This document shows, one piece after another, positions 27,530 through 37,523 of a DNA stretch of 64,000 bases. The translations under genes were made by a program, and so were the position numbers. The stretch covers positions 124,001 to 188,000 of the forward strand of contig JAUIMB010000001.1 of the NCBI GenBank assembly GCA_030432635.1, read 5' to 3'. Each line of letters begins with the position of its first letter. The stretch's first letter is position 1. The notes under the pieces were generated by a model. The model saw only the letters and a list, made by a program, of their open reading frames with translations. It was not told the DNA's origin and did no database searches. The DNA comes from Bacteroidia bacterium. Its GTDB lineage: Bacteria; Bacteroidota; Bacteroidia; Flavobacteriales; Flavobacteriaceae.

Positions 27530-30500
27530 TTATCTAATAGGGAATTTTTTTACCAAGCGTGTGTCATCATAATTGAACCTCACCATATAAATTCCACGCG
27601 AAAAAAGATCTGTTGGTATTTCCCTAGTCATTTGAGGCTGTGTTTGAAACTCATCATCTCTTTTGAACTTTTCATCATACAGTACGTGGCCATTCATGTC
27701 GTATATCGATATGCCTTTGGCAATAAAATCTTGTAAACCATCGATTCTTATTTTTAGTATCTCTGTTTCAGGATCTTGATAAACAAAAAATCCAAATTCG
27801 CCTTCTTCAATTGGTGGAACTTCTTCTATGGTACAATCTTCGACATAGACCATAACTGTTGCTTCATCACTATCTAGTGCATTATAGGCCAATACTGAAT
27901 ATTCAGTATCTTCATCCGGAGACACCTCAATACTTTGGGTGGTCTCGCCTGTATTCCAAAGATATTCTTCACCACCTGTTGCAGTGAGTGTTACCGTTTC
28001 TCCAGAACAAATAATCATATCTTCACCTGCATCTGCAATAACATGCCCAACCACATCCACCAAGACTGACTTCGTATCTTCACAATCATTGATATAACCA
28101 GTAACTTCATAAGTTGTTGTGACCGAAGGGCTTACTGCGATGTTAGGTTGTGTAGCACCATTGCTCCATAGATATGTATTGGCACCAGTGGCAGATAAAG
28201 TTATAAATTCGCCTTCCAATATCATTAGGTTGTCACCATTGGTCACAACAACATCTGGATTTGGATCAACTTCTACAGTAACATTGGCACTTCCTTGGGC
28301 TTCTCCTTGGAAAACTGTAACCGAATAGGTTTGGGTAGTTGCAGGATTTACAGTGATACTTTGGGTGGTTTCTCCTGTACTCCATAAATAACTATCACCT
28401 TCGGTTGCTGTTAAAGTGGTTTCATAGCCTTCACAAATCGTTCGGTCAGCTCCTGCACTAGCTTCAAAATCGGAAGGTTCTACAGTCACTGTAACATCAT
28501 CTGTTGTTTCACACCCATTGGAGAAACCAGTTACAGTGTATGTTGTTGTTGTATTTGGTGAGACATTGATATTGGCAGCTGTTTCACCTGTGCTCCATAA
28601 GTAGCTGTCTGCTCCAGAGGCTGTAAGTGTTATGGATTCACCATCGAAAATCGTGACATCATCACCAGCATTCGTTTCAGGTAAATCATTAACACTTACA
28701 GTGACAGAATCTTCATCAGAAACAGTTTGGGTAGCGTTATAAACAATAACCGAATAGGTTGTAGTCATAATGGGATTTACTGTAATGCTTGATGTTGTTT
28801 CTCCTGTATTCCAAAGGTAACTTGACCCTCCAGTTGCAGTCAATGTAGTGCTTTCACCTAAGCAAATGGCCACATCATCTCCTGCATTTGCATTTATATT
28901 CTCAGTTTGGACAGTAACAATAACTTCATCAGTAGCCTCACAACCATTCGTAAACCCTGTAACAGAATAGGTTGTTGTACTATTTGGAGACACATTAATG
29001 CTGGCTGTTGTTTCACCTGTACTCCACAAATAAGTATCTGCTCCAGTCGCTGTCAAGTTTGTAAATTCACCATCAAAAATTGTGACATCATCACCAGCAT
29101 TCGTTACAGGTAAGTCATTAACAGTGACAGTGACAGAATCTTCATCAGAAGCCGTTTGCGCTGTATTAAATACTGTTACCGAGTATGTTGTTGTGGCATT
29201 TGGGTTGACTGTAATAATAGCAGTCGTTTCACCAGTGTTCCATAGATAACTCGATCCTCCTGAGGCTGTAAGGGTTGTGCTTTCACCAAAACAGATCGAT
29301 ACGTCTTCACCTGCATTAGCTGTCACACTTTCTAATTGAACAGAAACAACAACTTCGTCGGTTGCTTCACAGCCATTGGAAAATCCGGTTACAGAATATA
29401 TTGTTGTATTATTTGGAGATACATTAATACTAGTGGTAGTTTCACCAGTACTCCATAAATAAGTATCAGCACCAGATGCTGTTAAGGTCGTAGATTCCCC
29501 TTCAGTTATTGTAATGTCTTCACCAGCATAGACTGATGGTAACGGATTGACAGTAATCAAGACATCATCTATACTCGAACAATCATCGTTAAAGACTTCC
29601 ACGGAATATAGGGTCGTTTCTGTAGGATTTACAGAGATTGAAGCATTAGTTTCACCATTGCTCCATAGGTAGGATGTTCCTCCTGATGCTGTTAAGATTG
29701 TCGATTCTCCAGAACAAATAACTTGGTCCTCACCAGCATTGGCTACTGGATTGTCGAATACAGTGATGGTAATACTGTCATCATCTTGATTGCTTCCAGA
29801 TGGACTAAATGCAGTGACGGTATACACAGTGTTTTGTGTTGGGGAAACTTCAATGCTTGGAGTTGTTTCACCTGTACTCCATAAATAACTTGCTCCACCA
29901 GTAGCTGTCAATATCACAGTAGTCCCTTCACAAATCGAAAAATCACCACCGAGAATTTCAGCTATTACTGTTTCAGTAATTATCTCCACAGTCACGTCGT
30001 CGGTGGCTTCACAACCATTCAAAAATCCAGTAACAGTATAGATTGTTGTTTCTGAAGGTGCAACTGAAATGGATGCTGTCGTTTCACCAGTACTCCATAA
30101 ATAGGTGTCAGCTCCAGATGCTGTTAGTGTAGTACTTTCACCCTCAAGAATGCCAACATTTTCACCAGCATCTACACTTGGAAGTGGGTTAACCGTAACT
30201 ATGACATCATCGGTCTCCGTGCAATTTCCATCTGAAACTTGAACAGAATATATTGAAGTGGTTGTTGGGTTAACAGTAATGCTTTGTGATGTTTCACCAG
30301 TATTCCATAGATATGTTGAACCTCCTGAAGCTGTTAATGTGGTATCACTTCCAAAACAGATTTCAACATCCAATCCAGCATTAGCCAGTGGTAACGCATT
30401 TACCGTAACTACAACATCATCTTGATCTTGATTGTTACCTGAAGGGCTATAAGCGGTTACGGTATAAGTCGTTGAATCTAAAGGAGACACCTCAATACTC

Positions 30501-33500
30501 GCTGTTGTTTCACCAGTACTCCATAGATAAGTTGTACCTCCTGAAGCCGTTAAGGTTGTAGTTTCCCCTTCACAGATTTCAACATCAATTCCAGCATTGG
30601 CATCGACATCATCGTTCAGAACGGTTACTACAACTTCATCGGTGGCTTCGCAACTATCAACATATCCAATTACAGTATATGTAGTCGTTGTATTAGGAGA
30701 AACCGTAATACTTTGTGTCGTTTCTCCTGTGTTCCATAGATAACTATCAGCTCCTGAAGCCGTTAATGTTGTGGATTCGCCATCAAATATAGTAGTGTCA
30801 ATACCAGCATTAACATTTGGAAGTGGAATTACAGAAACCTCAACATCATCGAATGCACTGCAGGTACCATCTGATACTTGAACCGAATAGATTGTTGTTT
30901 CAGAAGGATTTACTGTGATACTCTGCGATGTTTCTCCAGTGTTCCAAAGGTATGAAACACCACCTGTTGCCGTGAGCGTTGTAGTGTTCCCTGAGCAAAT
31001 TGACACGTCATCACCAGCATTGGCATTTGGTAGTGGGTTTACGAAGACTACCACATCGTCTTGATCTTGGTTGTTTCCAGAAGGACTAAATGCAGTAACG
31101 GTATATGTTGTAGTTTCCGTAGGAGTGACATCAATACTTTCTGTTGTTTCTCCAGTGTTCCATAGATAGGTAGCACCACCTGAGGCTGTTAGTGTTATAG
31201 TTTCGCCTGTACATACATCAACATCCTCTCCAGCATTTGCAGTCACGTCGTCATTCAATACCGTAACAAGAATATCATCAGTCGCTTCACAACCATTGAA
31301 GTATCCTGTTACAGAATATGTAGTGGTGTCATTTGGAGATACTTCAATACTTTCAGTAGTTTCACCAGTATTCCATAAATAGGTGTCAGCTCCAGAAGCC
31401 GTTAATGTTGTAGATTCTCCATCAAAAATAGTGACATCATTTCCTGCGCTTAAATCTGGTAACGATAGCACTGTGACTTGCACGTCATCCATACTAGAAC
31501 AGTTGCTGTCAAAAACTTCAACAGAATACACAGTTGTTGTTGTTGGACTAACTGCAATATCTTGTGTGGTTTCTCCTGTATTCCAAAGGTATGAAGAACC
31601 ACCTGAAGCGGATAAAATCGTTTCATTTCCGAGGCATATCTCGACATCAATACCAGCATTAGCAACTGGTAAAGGATTGACCGTTACGGTTACCTCGTCT
31701 TGATCTTGATTAATTCCTGAAGGACTAAATGCCGTTAGGGTATACGTTGTCGTTTCTGTTGGTGAAACTTCAATAGTTTCGCTAGTTTCACCAGTATTCC
31801 AAAGATATGTTGTCCCTCCAGAAGCGGTCAATATTGTGGTTTCTCCAAGACAGATATCTACATCAGCACCTGCATCAGCATTGGCTTCATCCATAATAAC
31901 GGTAACTAGAACCTCACTTGAGTTTTCACACCCATTTACAAACCCAGTTACTGAGTAATTGGTAGTTTCACTTGGTGATACTGTAATGCTTGATGTGGTT
32001 TCTCCTGTATTCCATAAATAGGTATCCGCACCAGAGGCTGTTAAAATTGTACTTTCGCCTTCGATTATAGTAACATCCTCACCTGCATCAACGACTGGAA
32101 TTGGATTAACCGTGATTTCAATATCATCAGTTGAAGCACAATTGTTTTCAAAAACTTCTACAGTATAAATTGAGGTTTCTGTTGGATTAACTGTAATGCT
32201 TTGGGTTGTTTCTCCTGTATTCCATAGATAACTAGAGCCTCCTGAAGCCGTTAAAGTTATGGAATCTCCTAAGCAAATTTCTGCGTTGGTTCCAGCATCT
32301 GCTACTGGTATTTCATTGACTGTTACGGTGACATCATCTTGATCTTCATTATTGCCTGATGGACTGTAAGCCGTTACAGTGTAAGTTGTAGTAGTCGTTG
32401 GAGACACATCGATAGTTGGAGTGGTTTCACCTGTACTCCAAAGGTAGGTTGTTCCTCCGGTTGCTGTTAGTGTGATAGTAGTTCCATTACAAATATCAAC
32501 GTCAGAACCTGCATTGACAGCAACGCTGTCATCTAGCAAAAAAACAGTAACGTTATCTGTGCTTTGACAACCATTTGTTGTTCCTGTGACAGCATATGAC
32601 GTATCTAAAAGTGGATTTACCTGAATGGTTTGTGTGGTTTCACCTGTACTCCATAAATAAGAGTCTGCTCCTGTAGCTGTTAATGTTGCTGTTTCTCCTT
32701 CAAAAATTGTTTGGTCTTCTCCAGCATCAACATTTGGAATGGAGTTAACAGTTACTGTAACTGCATCGGTAGAAACACATTCATTCTCTGTTACTTCAAC
32801 ACTATAAGTCGTTGTTGTATTTGGGTTTACTGTAATTGATTGTGTGGTTTCTCCCGTTGACCACTCATATGATATTCCTCCTGAAGCGGTTAAGGTGACC
32901 TCAGTCCCCAAACAGGTTTCAATGTCATCACCTGCATTTGCAATAGGCAACGGATTAACTGTAATAGTGATCTCAGCTTCTGTCGTACTTCCGTCAGAAT
33001 GAATTCCTGTAACCGTGTAGGTTGTCGTTACTTCTGGTGAGACAGTAATACTTGTGGAAGTCTCTCCAGCGTTATCCCATATGTAAGAATTTGCATCAGC
33101 AGCGGTTAAAGTAACATCTTCTCCAAAACAGATGGTGTTATCACTATCATCTGAGCTTACAGCTACTTGGTTTCCTGAAGTTTCAGGTGCATCAACACCA
33201 TTCAGAAATTCTTCTAAATCCGTATAACCGTTATTGTTGGTGTCTTCTGTACCATTATGTGATAATGTACCGTACATGTTCATTTCCCATATATCTGCCA
33301 TACCATCATTATCTGTATCGTAACTAGATGGTCTCGTGTTGATTGGTGTGCTAGTCACAGAATTATGAAAATTCACATAGCTAGGCTTACTTACGATAGC
33401 TGTTGGTGGATATGAATAGAACTCTGAAGTGTTATTAATTACATGGTTTACATAAGTGTTATCGATCGCATCCCAAGCCGTTTGAACAACGCCATTGTCG

Positions 33501-34621
33501 TCCATATACTTATTAGCTCCAGCATTCAATGGCACGTAGGCCAGAGCTTCTTCAGCAGTCATGATGTCTGGTGCTTCACCTAAAAACTCAAAAGGTGATG
33601 ATACCTGAAAGTCTGTTTGTGCTTGATCCCATTGACTTGTTCCTGCATAGGCACCACTAGTAACATTAAATCGATGCACATACAAATCCCAGTCGTTTTG
33701 AGCCTCAGTCAAAACCGAAGGATATACGTTTCCATCTGTAAAAATACGAATGTTGGAGCGCTGACTTGCATAACCGATATCCAACCAATTCACTGAATAT
33801 GGTGGAGTTGAAGTTGTAACACCTCTTTGGTAAAAATTATTGATTTCATTTAATTGCGCACCATCACGATTGGATACAACCATTAAACGAGAATACCAAT
33901 TATGGACAACGTTATTGATAACATCTGTTCTTGTGACATTTACATTAGGAAATCTATGGCTGATATTATACCAAAGGTTTCCAATGACACTAAAGTTGTC
34001 AGAACTCATGTTGCCACTTTCTCCAGCTAACATACCTGTGGCACTTTCTGCAAAAATGCAGTTTTTAATAGTTACGTCGGCAGATGTACCTCTTAGGCTG
34101 AAAGCTTCATCTCCACCCCAGGAAACTGAACAATGATCAACAATAATATCACGGCAATTGTATGCGTTTAAAGCATCAACCGAACCACTGGAGTCGTAAT
34201 TCGGTCTAAAGCGTAAATATCTTAAGATTATGTTTTGATTATTCTGAATGTGAACAAAGCTTCCGGTAATTGTAATTCCTCCTTCAGGTGCTGTTTGACC
34301 TGCAATTGTTAGGTTACTAGCGGTAATGGATAGATCATAGGTCAGTTCGATGGTACCACTTACATCAAATACAATTGTTCTGTTGGAACCACTTACAGCA
34401 TCCCTGAAACTGCCTGGACCACTATTATTGAGGTTTGTTACGTGATAGACACTTCCTCCTCGTCCTCCTGAGACGTAGGCTCCTGCTCCACTTGCCGAAG
34501 GGAATGCAAGCTGTTGGGCATTTGAATTTGAGTATGAAAGACCAATAAATACAAATACTGTATATCTTCCATAAGTTAGTAACATGCCAAAGGCATGAAG
34601 TAGGTTATTTAGGGATTTCAT
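27530..34621 (-). CDS. Giant T9SS-type secreted protein: pectate-lyase-like beta-helix plus 25 Ig-like modules
   Basis: The 2363-residue paralogue of the preceding giant protein has the same order of parts. There is a signal peptide (about 1-35), a PL1-like beta-helix (about 36-440; GSFRDAVSGSNRTIVFDVSGT, DHCSVSWGGDEAFSLRG) and a thrombospondin-3-like calcium segment (about 445-480; DTDNDGMADIWE). Next are 25 Ig-like modules of about 71 residues (about 485-2264), and finally a T9SS sorting domain (FSRGIYMVRFNYDD, KKFPIR). The beta-helix halves are closely similar between the two proteins, while the arrays differ in number and order of units. It probably forms a long stalk that displays the helix or tethers it to the surface. 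Length exceeds 7 kb, so assembly collapse should be considered for repeat number. Confidence 0.85.
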   Translation of the reverse strand: MKSLNNLLHAFGMLLTYGRYTVFVFIGLSYSNSNAQQLAFPSASGAGAYVSGGRGGSVYHVTNLNNSGPGSFRDAVSGSNRTIVFDVSGTIELTYDLSITASNLTIAGQTAPEGGITITGSFVHIQNNQNIILRYLRFRPNYDSSGSVDALNAYNCRDIIVDHCSVSWGGDEAFSLRGTSADVTIKNCIFAESATGMLAGESGNMSSDNFSVIGNLWYNISHRFPNVNVTRTDVINNVVHNWYSRLMVVSNRDGAQLNEINNFYQRGVTTSTPPYSVNWLDIGYASQRSNIRIFTDGNVYPSVLTEAQNDWDLYVHRFNVTSGAYAGTSQWDQAQTDFQVSSPFEFLGEAPDIMTAEEALAYVPLNAGANKYMDDNGVVQTAWDAIDNTYVNHVINNTSEFYSYPPTAIVSKPSYVNFHNSVTSTPINTRPSSYDTDNDGMADIWEMNMYGTLSHNGTEDTNNNGYTDLEEFLNGVDAPETSGNQVAVSSDDSDNTICFGEDVTLTAADANSYIWDNAGETSTSITVSPEVTTTYTVTGIHSDGSTTEAEITITVNPLPIANAGDDIETCLGTEVTLTASGGISYEWSTGETTQSITVNPNTTTTYSVEVTENECVSTDAVTVTVNSIPNVDAGEDQTIFEGETATLTATGADSYLWSTGETTQTIQVNPLLDTSYAVTGTTNGCQSTDNVTVFLLDDSVAVNAGSDVDICNGTTITLTATGGTTYLWSTGETTPTIDVSPTTTTTYTVTAYSPSGNNEDQDDVTVTVNEIPVADAGTNAEICLGDSITLTASGGSSYLWNTGETTQSITVNPTETSIYTVEVFENNCASTDDIEITVNPIPVVDAGEDVTIIEGESTILTASGADTYLWNTGETTSSITVSPSETTNYSVTGFVNGCENSSEVLVTVIMDEANADAGADVDICLGETTILTASGGTTYLWNTGETSETIEVSPTETTTYTLTAFSPSGINQDQDEVTVTVNPLPVANAGIDVEICLGNETILSASGGSSYLWNTGETTQDIAVSPTTTTVYSVEVFDSNCSSMDDVQVTVLSLPDLSAGNDVTIFDGESTTLTASGADTYLWNTGETTESIEVSPNDTTTYSVTGYFNGCEATDDILVTVLNDDVTANAGEDVDVCTGETITLTASGGATYLWNTGETTESIDVTPTETTTYTVTAFSPSGNNQDQDDVVVFVNPLPNANAGDDVSICSGNTTTLTATGGVSYLWNTGETSQSITVNPSETTIYSVQVSDGTCSAFDDVEVSVIPLPNVNAGIDTTIFDGESTTLTASGADSYLWNTGETTQSITVSPNTTTTYTVIGYVDSCEATDEVVVTVLNDDVDANAGIDVEICEGETTTLTASGGTTYLWSTGETTASIEVSPLDSTTYTVTAYSPSGNNQDQDDVVVTVNALPLANAGLDVEICFGSDTTLTASGGSTYLWNTGETSQSITVNPTTTSIYSVQVSDGNCTETDDVIVTVNPLPSVDAGENVGILEGESTTLTASGADTYLWSTGETTASISVAPSETTIYTVTGFLNGCEATDDVTVEIITETVIAEILGGDFSICEGTTVILTATGGASYLWSTGETTPSIEVSPTQNTVYTVTAFSPSGSNQDDDSITITVFDNPVANAGEDQVICSGESTILTASGGTSYLWSNGETNASISVNPTETTLYSVEVFNDDCSSIDDVLITVNPLPSVYAGEDITITEGESTTLTASGADTYLWSTGETTTSINVSPNNTTIYSVTGFSNGCEATDEVVVSVQLESVTANAGEDVSICFGESTTLTASGGSSYLWNTGETTAIITVNPNATTTYSVTVFNTAQTASDEDSVTVTVNDLPVTNAGDDVTIFDGEFTNLTATGADTYLWSTGETTASINVSPNSTTTYSVTGFTNGCEATDEVIVTVQTENINANAGDDVAICLGESTTLTATGGSSYLWNTGETTSSITVNPIMTTTYSVIVYNATQTVSDEDSVTVSVNDLPETNAGDDVTIFDGESITLTASGADSYLWSTGETAANINVSPNTTTTYTVTGFSNGCETTDDVTVTVEPSDFEASAGADRTICEGYETTLTATEGDSYLWSTGETTQSITVNPATTQTYSVTVFQGEAQGSANVTVEVDPNPDVVVTNGDNLMILEGEFITLSATGANTYLWSNGATQPNIAVSPSVTTTYEVTGYINDCEDTKSVLVDVVGHVIADAGEDMIICSGETVTLTATGGEEYLWNTGETTQSIEVSPDEDTEYSVLAYNALDSDEATVMVYVEDCTIEEVPPIEEGEFGFFVYQDPETEILKIRIDGLQDFIAKGISIYDMNGHVLYDEKFKRDDEFQTQPQMTREIPTDLFSRGIYMVRFNYDDTRLVKKFPIR
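27830..33165 (-). repeat. Tandem array encoding 25 Ig-like modules
   Basis: Twenty-five consecutive units of about 213 bp encode Ig-like modules of the same A, B and C subtypes as the neighbouring gene. Units 2 to 19 run as six A-B-C triplets, a super-repeat of about 640 bp. Equivalent linker positions are visible near 29531, 30180, 30820, 31452 and 32097. The last six units are B-C-B-C-B-C. Confidence 0.9.
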
Positions 34622-35107
34622 TAAATTGGGGCTTTAATATGGCAGCAATCTATATAATAAATTCTTATAAATACGTTTAAAGTAATAATAATTCGATATA
34701 ATGTATTTTTATGAAGTAAAATTCTTACTTATTACGAATTTTCTGCATTCAAAACATCTAAATTTGACGAATTATAAATACATTTTGATGTACGGTTGTC
34801 GATGAATTATGGATTACGTCGATAATTTTTTAACATTATTTTCCTCAATTCCTACATAAAATTCAGAAATTGCCCACAATTAATGTTGATAATTATGACA
34901 CTTCAAGATGGATTTTGAAAATGTTTTAAATGATAGCCTCATAAGTTCCACTCACTCTTGATTATCGTTAAAAATTGTATTTTCATCAATTATATGACCA
35001 AATTCCAATTCAATTTCACATCTTTGGTCTCATAAAATCTGGCATTCATTAAAATGCCTTATCTTGAACCCAAATCTTTTAACTTATCAATTATAACCGC
35101 AATCTAA
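34622..35107. other. 486-bp intergenic region before the polysaccharide cluster
   Basis: The region is very A+T rich and holds no supported gene. It must contain divergent promoters, but no full TTG-N19-TAnnTTTG pair was found. A small hairpin (GGCATT at 35041-35046, AATGCC at 35053-35058) lies about 50 nt before the first cluster gene. Confidence 0.5.
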
Positions 35108-36301
35108 TTGAACCATTCGAATAGCATAAATAAGTTAATAACCTTCCTATTCATTTTAAGTCTCGCCTTAAGTTTGATCTTTGTCTATTTTGCTCAAGAG
35201 CGTGTATATCGACGCATGACTTTTGGTGTTTTATCATTAGGTTCAGAAAGATTTATTAGAGAGATTTCTGTAGCATTGATTTTTGTTACCGTGATTTTGA
35301 ATTTAATCGACGCCAAATCAAAGTATCTTGCAAAGTTGTTTGTCGCCTATTTACTTCTTGTGATATATGTGTCCATAAATTATTTGGTGACTGGTCCTGG
35401 CATTGGAAACCTTACTGGACTTATGGATATTAAAGGTGTAGGGACATGGATTTGCTTTGGGTTGATATTTGTAAGTTTTGATGATCATAGGTATGCACTT
35501 TTTAAGAAGCTTTTGATTGTTTCGGTGATCGTCATTTCGATTTTTGTGTTTTTTAACTTAGTTAAATACGGAATTGGTTTGTTTAGAGGTCAAGCGCTTG
35601 CACGTTATCGGGTTTTTGCAACAAATTTAGTATGGATTGTTCCTTATGTTTTTTTAACGCTTAAGAACAACAAAAAGCTTATGCCTCTGAGGATTTTCGC
35701 TATTTTTATTGGAATCTCAACAGCATTGGTCACACAAACAAGATCGTTCCTATTGATTTATCTCATCGTTTTCATATTTGACTATTTCCATACCGAAAAG
35801 CGCACTTTTTATATGATTGGTGGCGTAATTGTCGGATTGCTTTTTACATATATCTTACTGAATACTGAAGCTCTGAGTACATCTTTGGAATTATTGCAGC
35901 AACGTGGGACAAACGATACAAGAACTAATCAATTGGCAGCATTCCTTAGCCAGATTAATTTTTTTGAACTTATTGTTGGAACAGGCTTTGAATCCGAATG
36001 GGACTTTAACGGAAAACCTTATGAATATCTTGATAATCAATGGTTGTTATTCATTTGGTGGGCTGGGTTTATTCCGGCATTGATGTACTTCTACCTAACT
36101 GCTGTTATTCCGTTTACCATGTTGATAAAAAAAGGTCAGGATTATGAAACGAAAGTTGAGGCATTTATTTTGATTATTTGGACTTTGGGATGTGCAGGAT
36201 TAGCCATTTATTCTTCGATGTCTGTTGATTTCTTTTTCTTTATTATATGTGTCATACAGGGACGTCTCCTCTACAAATACAGCATGCGTCGTGAATATTG
36301 A
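35108..36301 (+). CDS. O-antigen ligase/polymerase-like (Wzy-type) membrane protein
   Basis: The 397-residue protein is strongly hydrophobic with roughly ten transmembrane helices and one larger extracytoplasmic loop near residues 255-310 (QQRGTNDTRTNQLAAFLSQI, then IVGTGFESEWDFNG). This is the general plan of Wzy polymerases and WaaL ligases, which act on undecaprenyl-linked glycans at the outer face of the inner membrane. The start is TTG, directly after an in-frame TAA; the next in-frame ATG (residue 36) would remove the first helix. Next to a flippase and sugar transferase genes, a polymerase role is more likely. Confidence 0.72.
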   Translation: MNHSNSINKLITFLFILSLALSLIFVYFAQERVYRRMTFGVLSLGSERFIREISVALIFVTVILNLIDAKSKYLAKLFVAYLLLVIYVSINYLVTGPGIGNLTGLMDIKGVGTWICFGLIFVSFDDHRYALFKKLLIVSVIVISIFVFFNLVKYGIGLFRGQALARYRVFATNLVWIVPYVFLTLKNNKKLMPLRIFAIFIGISTALVTQTRSFLLIYLIVFIFDYFHTEKRTFYMIGGVIVGLLFTYILLNTEALSTSLELLQQRGTNDTRTNQLAAFLSQINFFELIVGTGFESEWDFNGKPYEYLDNQWLLFIWWAGFIPALMYFYLTAVIPFTMLIKKGQDYETKVEAFILIIWTLGCAGLAIYSSMSVDFFFFIICVIQGRLLYKYSMRREY

Positions 36302-37523
36302 TAAGGATACCATAAATAAAATCATTACCCTATACGGAACCACGATTATTGGTGTTGGCTTAGGATTTGTCGTAAGCGTTTTTAATACGCGTGTGTTAGG
36401 CAAGGAAGCCTTTGGTGATTTTAAGTTTATTGAAACCGTATTCCGTTTTTTGGCAAGTCTTGTTTCTGTAGGTGTTTTTGTATCCATTACACGAATGCTA
36501 GCCATCGCTAAAGATAAAACCTATACGCAAAACCTATTAGGCTTTTTCGTTTTGGCTTTGGCTGGAGCTGGAATTATCGGCATTGTTTTATTGGTTGTTT
36601 TTTCATTTTTGGAACCGATTTGGTTTTCCGACAACCTAGGTCCTATATATCGGAAATACGCTGTTCTCATCTTTGCCATCTTAGGAAATATAGCTTTGCG
36701 AGAGATTTTGAAAGGCCTCAACAAGATCTACACGATTTCAATCTTAAACGCCATTCCCGCAATCCTGTATTTAACAGTAGCTTATGTTTACAACCTCAAC
36801 AATCCGTTGTATATGGAAGATATTCTTTTGCTATTATACGGACTGCAATTGATTTTTATTATAGTAATAGTATTTAAGCTAAAACCGTCTTTTAATATAA
36901 AAAAAGCGCTAGTTAAGGATGTCATACACGAAAACAACACCAATGGAAGACCTATTTATTACGGAAGCCTTGCTGGTGTTGCTACAGCACATATTGTTGG
37001 ATTTTCACTTTCATACTATATCGATAATATACAAGTAGGCTTCTTCACTTTGGCCATGACTGTCTGCTCTCCATTGATTATGGTGCCTTCCGTTTTAGGT
37101 ACAGTGCTTTTTAAAAAGTTCGCAAACTTCGACTATATTCCAAGAAAAGTGATTATTTTTTCTATTTTAGCTGCTGTTTTTGCCCTAATAGTATTTTATG
37201 TCTGTATCGAAAGAGTATTCCTCTTATTTTATTCTGAAGACTTTTCTCCTACGATAGAAATTTCAAAAATATTAATATTGGGTTTTTTGCTTCATGGTTT
37301 TGGAGATTTGATAAACAGGTTTTTAGGAGCAAAAGGAAAAGGCAAATTATTGCGAAACGCAGCGTTTGTTGTAGGGATCGTAAACGTATTGGGTTATACC
37401 ATACTGGTTAAGTTCTTTGGTGTTACTGGAGCCATTATCACCAAAATTTTTGCAAGTGCAACTTATCTGTTTATGATGTATTACTATTATACTAAATTCA
37501 TTAAAACAAATACATATGTTTGA
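36291..37523 (+). CDS. Wzx-type polysaccharide flippase
   Basis: The polytopic protein of about 410 residues has 12 or so predicted helices and the MOP-superfamily N-terminus (ITLYGTTIIGVGLGFVVSVFNTRVLGKEAFGDF). It would move undecaprenyl-pyrophosphate-linked repeat units across the inner membrane. The longest reading frame opens at a TTG (36225) well inside the previous gene. The GTG at 36291, giving VNIDKDTINKIITLYG, overlaps the previous stop by 11 nt, gives a normal N-terminus and is preferred. It overlaps capE by 8 nt, indicating tight coupling. Confidence 0.82.
   Translation: MNIDKDTINKIITLYGTTIIGVGLGFVVSVFNTRVLGKEAFGDFKFIETVFRFLASLVSVGVFVSITRMLAIAKDKTYTQNLLGFFVLALAGAGIIGIVLLVVFSFLEPIWFSDNLGPIYRKYAVLIFAILGNIALREILKGLNKIYTISILNAIPAILYLTVAYVYNLNNPLYMEDILLLLYGLQLIFIIVIVFKLKPSFNIKKALVKDVIHENNTNGRPIYYGSLAGVATAHIVGFSLSYYIDNIQVGFFTLAMTVCSPLIMVPSVLGTVLFKKFANFDYIPRKVIIFSILAAVFALIVFYVCIERVFLLFYSEDFSPTIEISKILILGFLLHGFGDLINRFLGAKGKGKLLRNAAFVVGIVNVLGYTILVKFFGVTGAIITKIFASATYLFMMYYYYTKFIKTNTYV

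Noticed and set aside
21415-33165. Regular short-period repeats suggestive of a CRISPR array
   Set aside because: The period is about 213 bp, the repeats are degenerate and all lie in one open frame coding for Ig-like modules.
36225-36290. TTG-started N-terminal extension of the flippase
   Set aside because: The added 22 residues are encoded by the 3' end of the upstream gene in another frame and do not resemble flippase N-termini; the GTG at 36291 is more likely.
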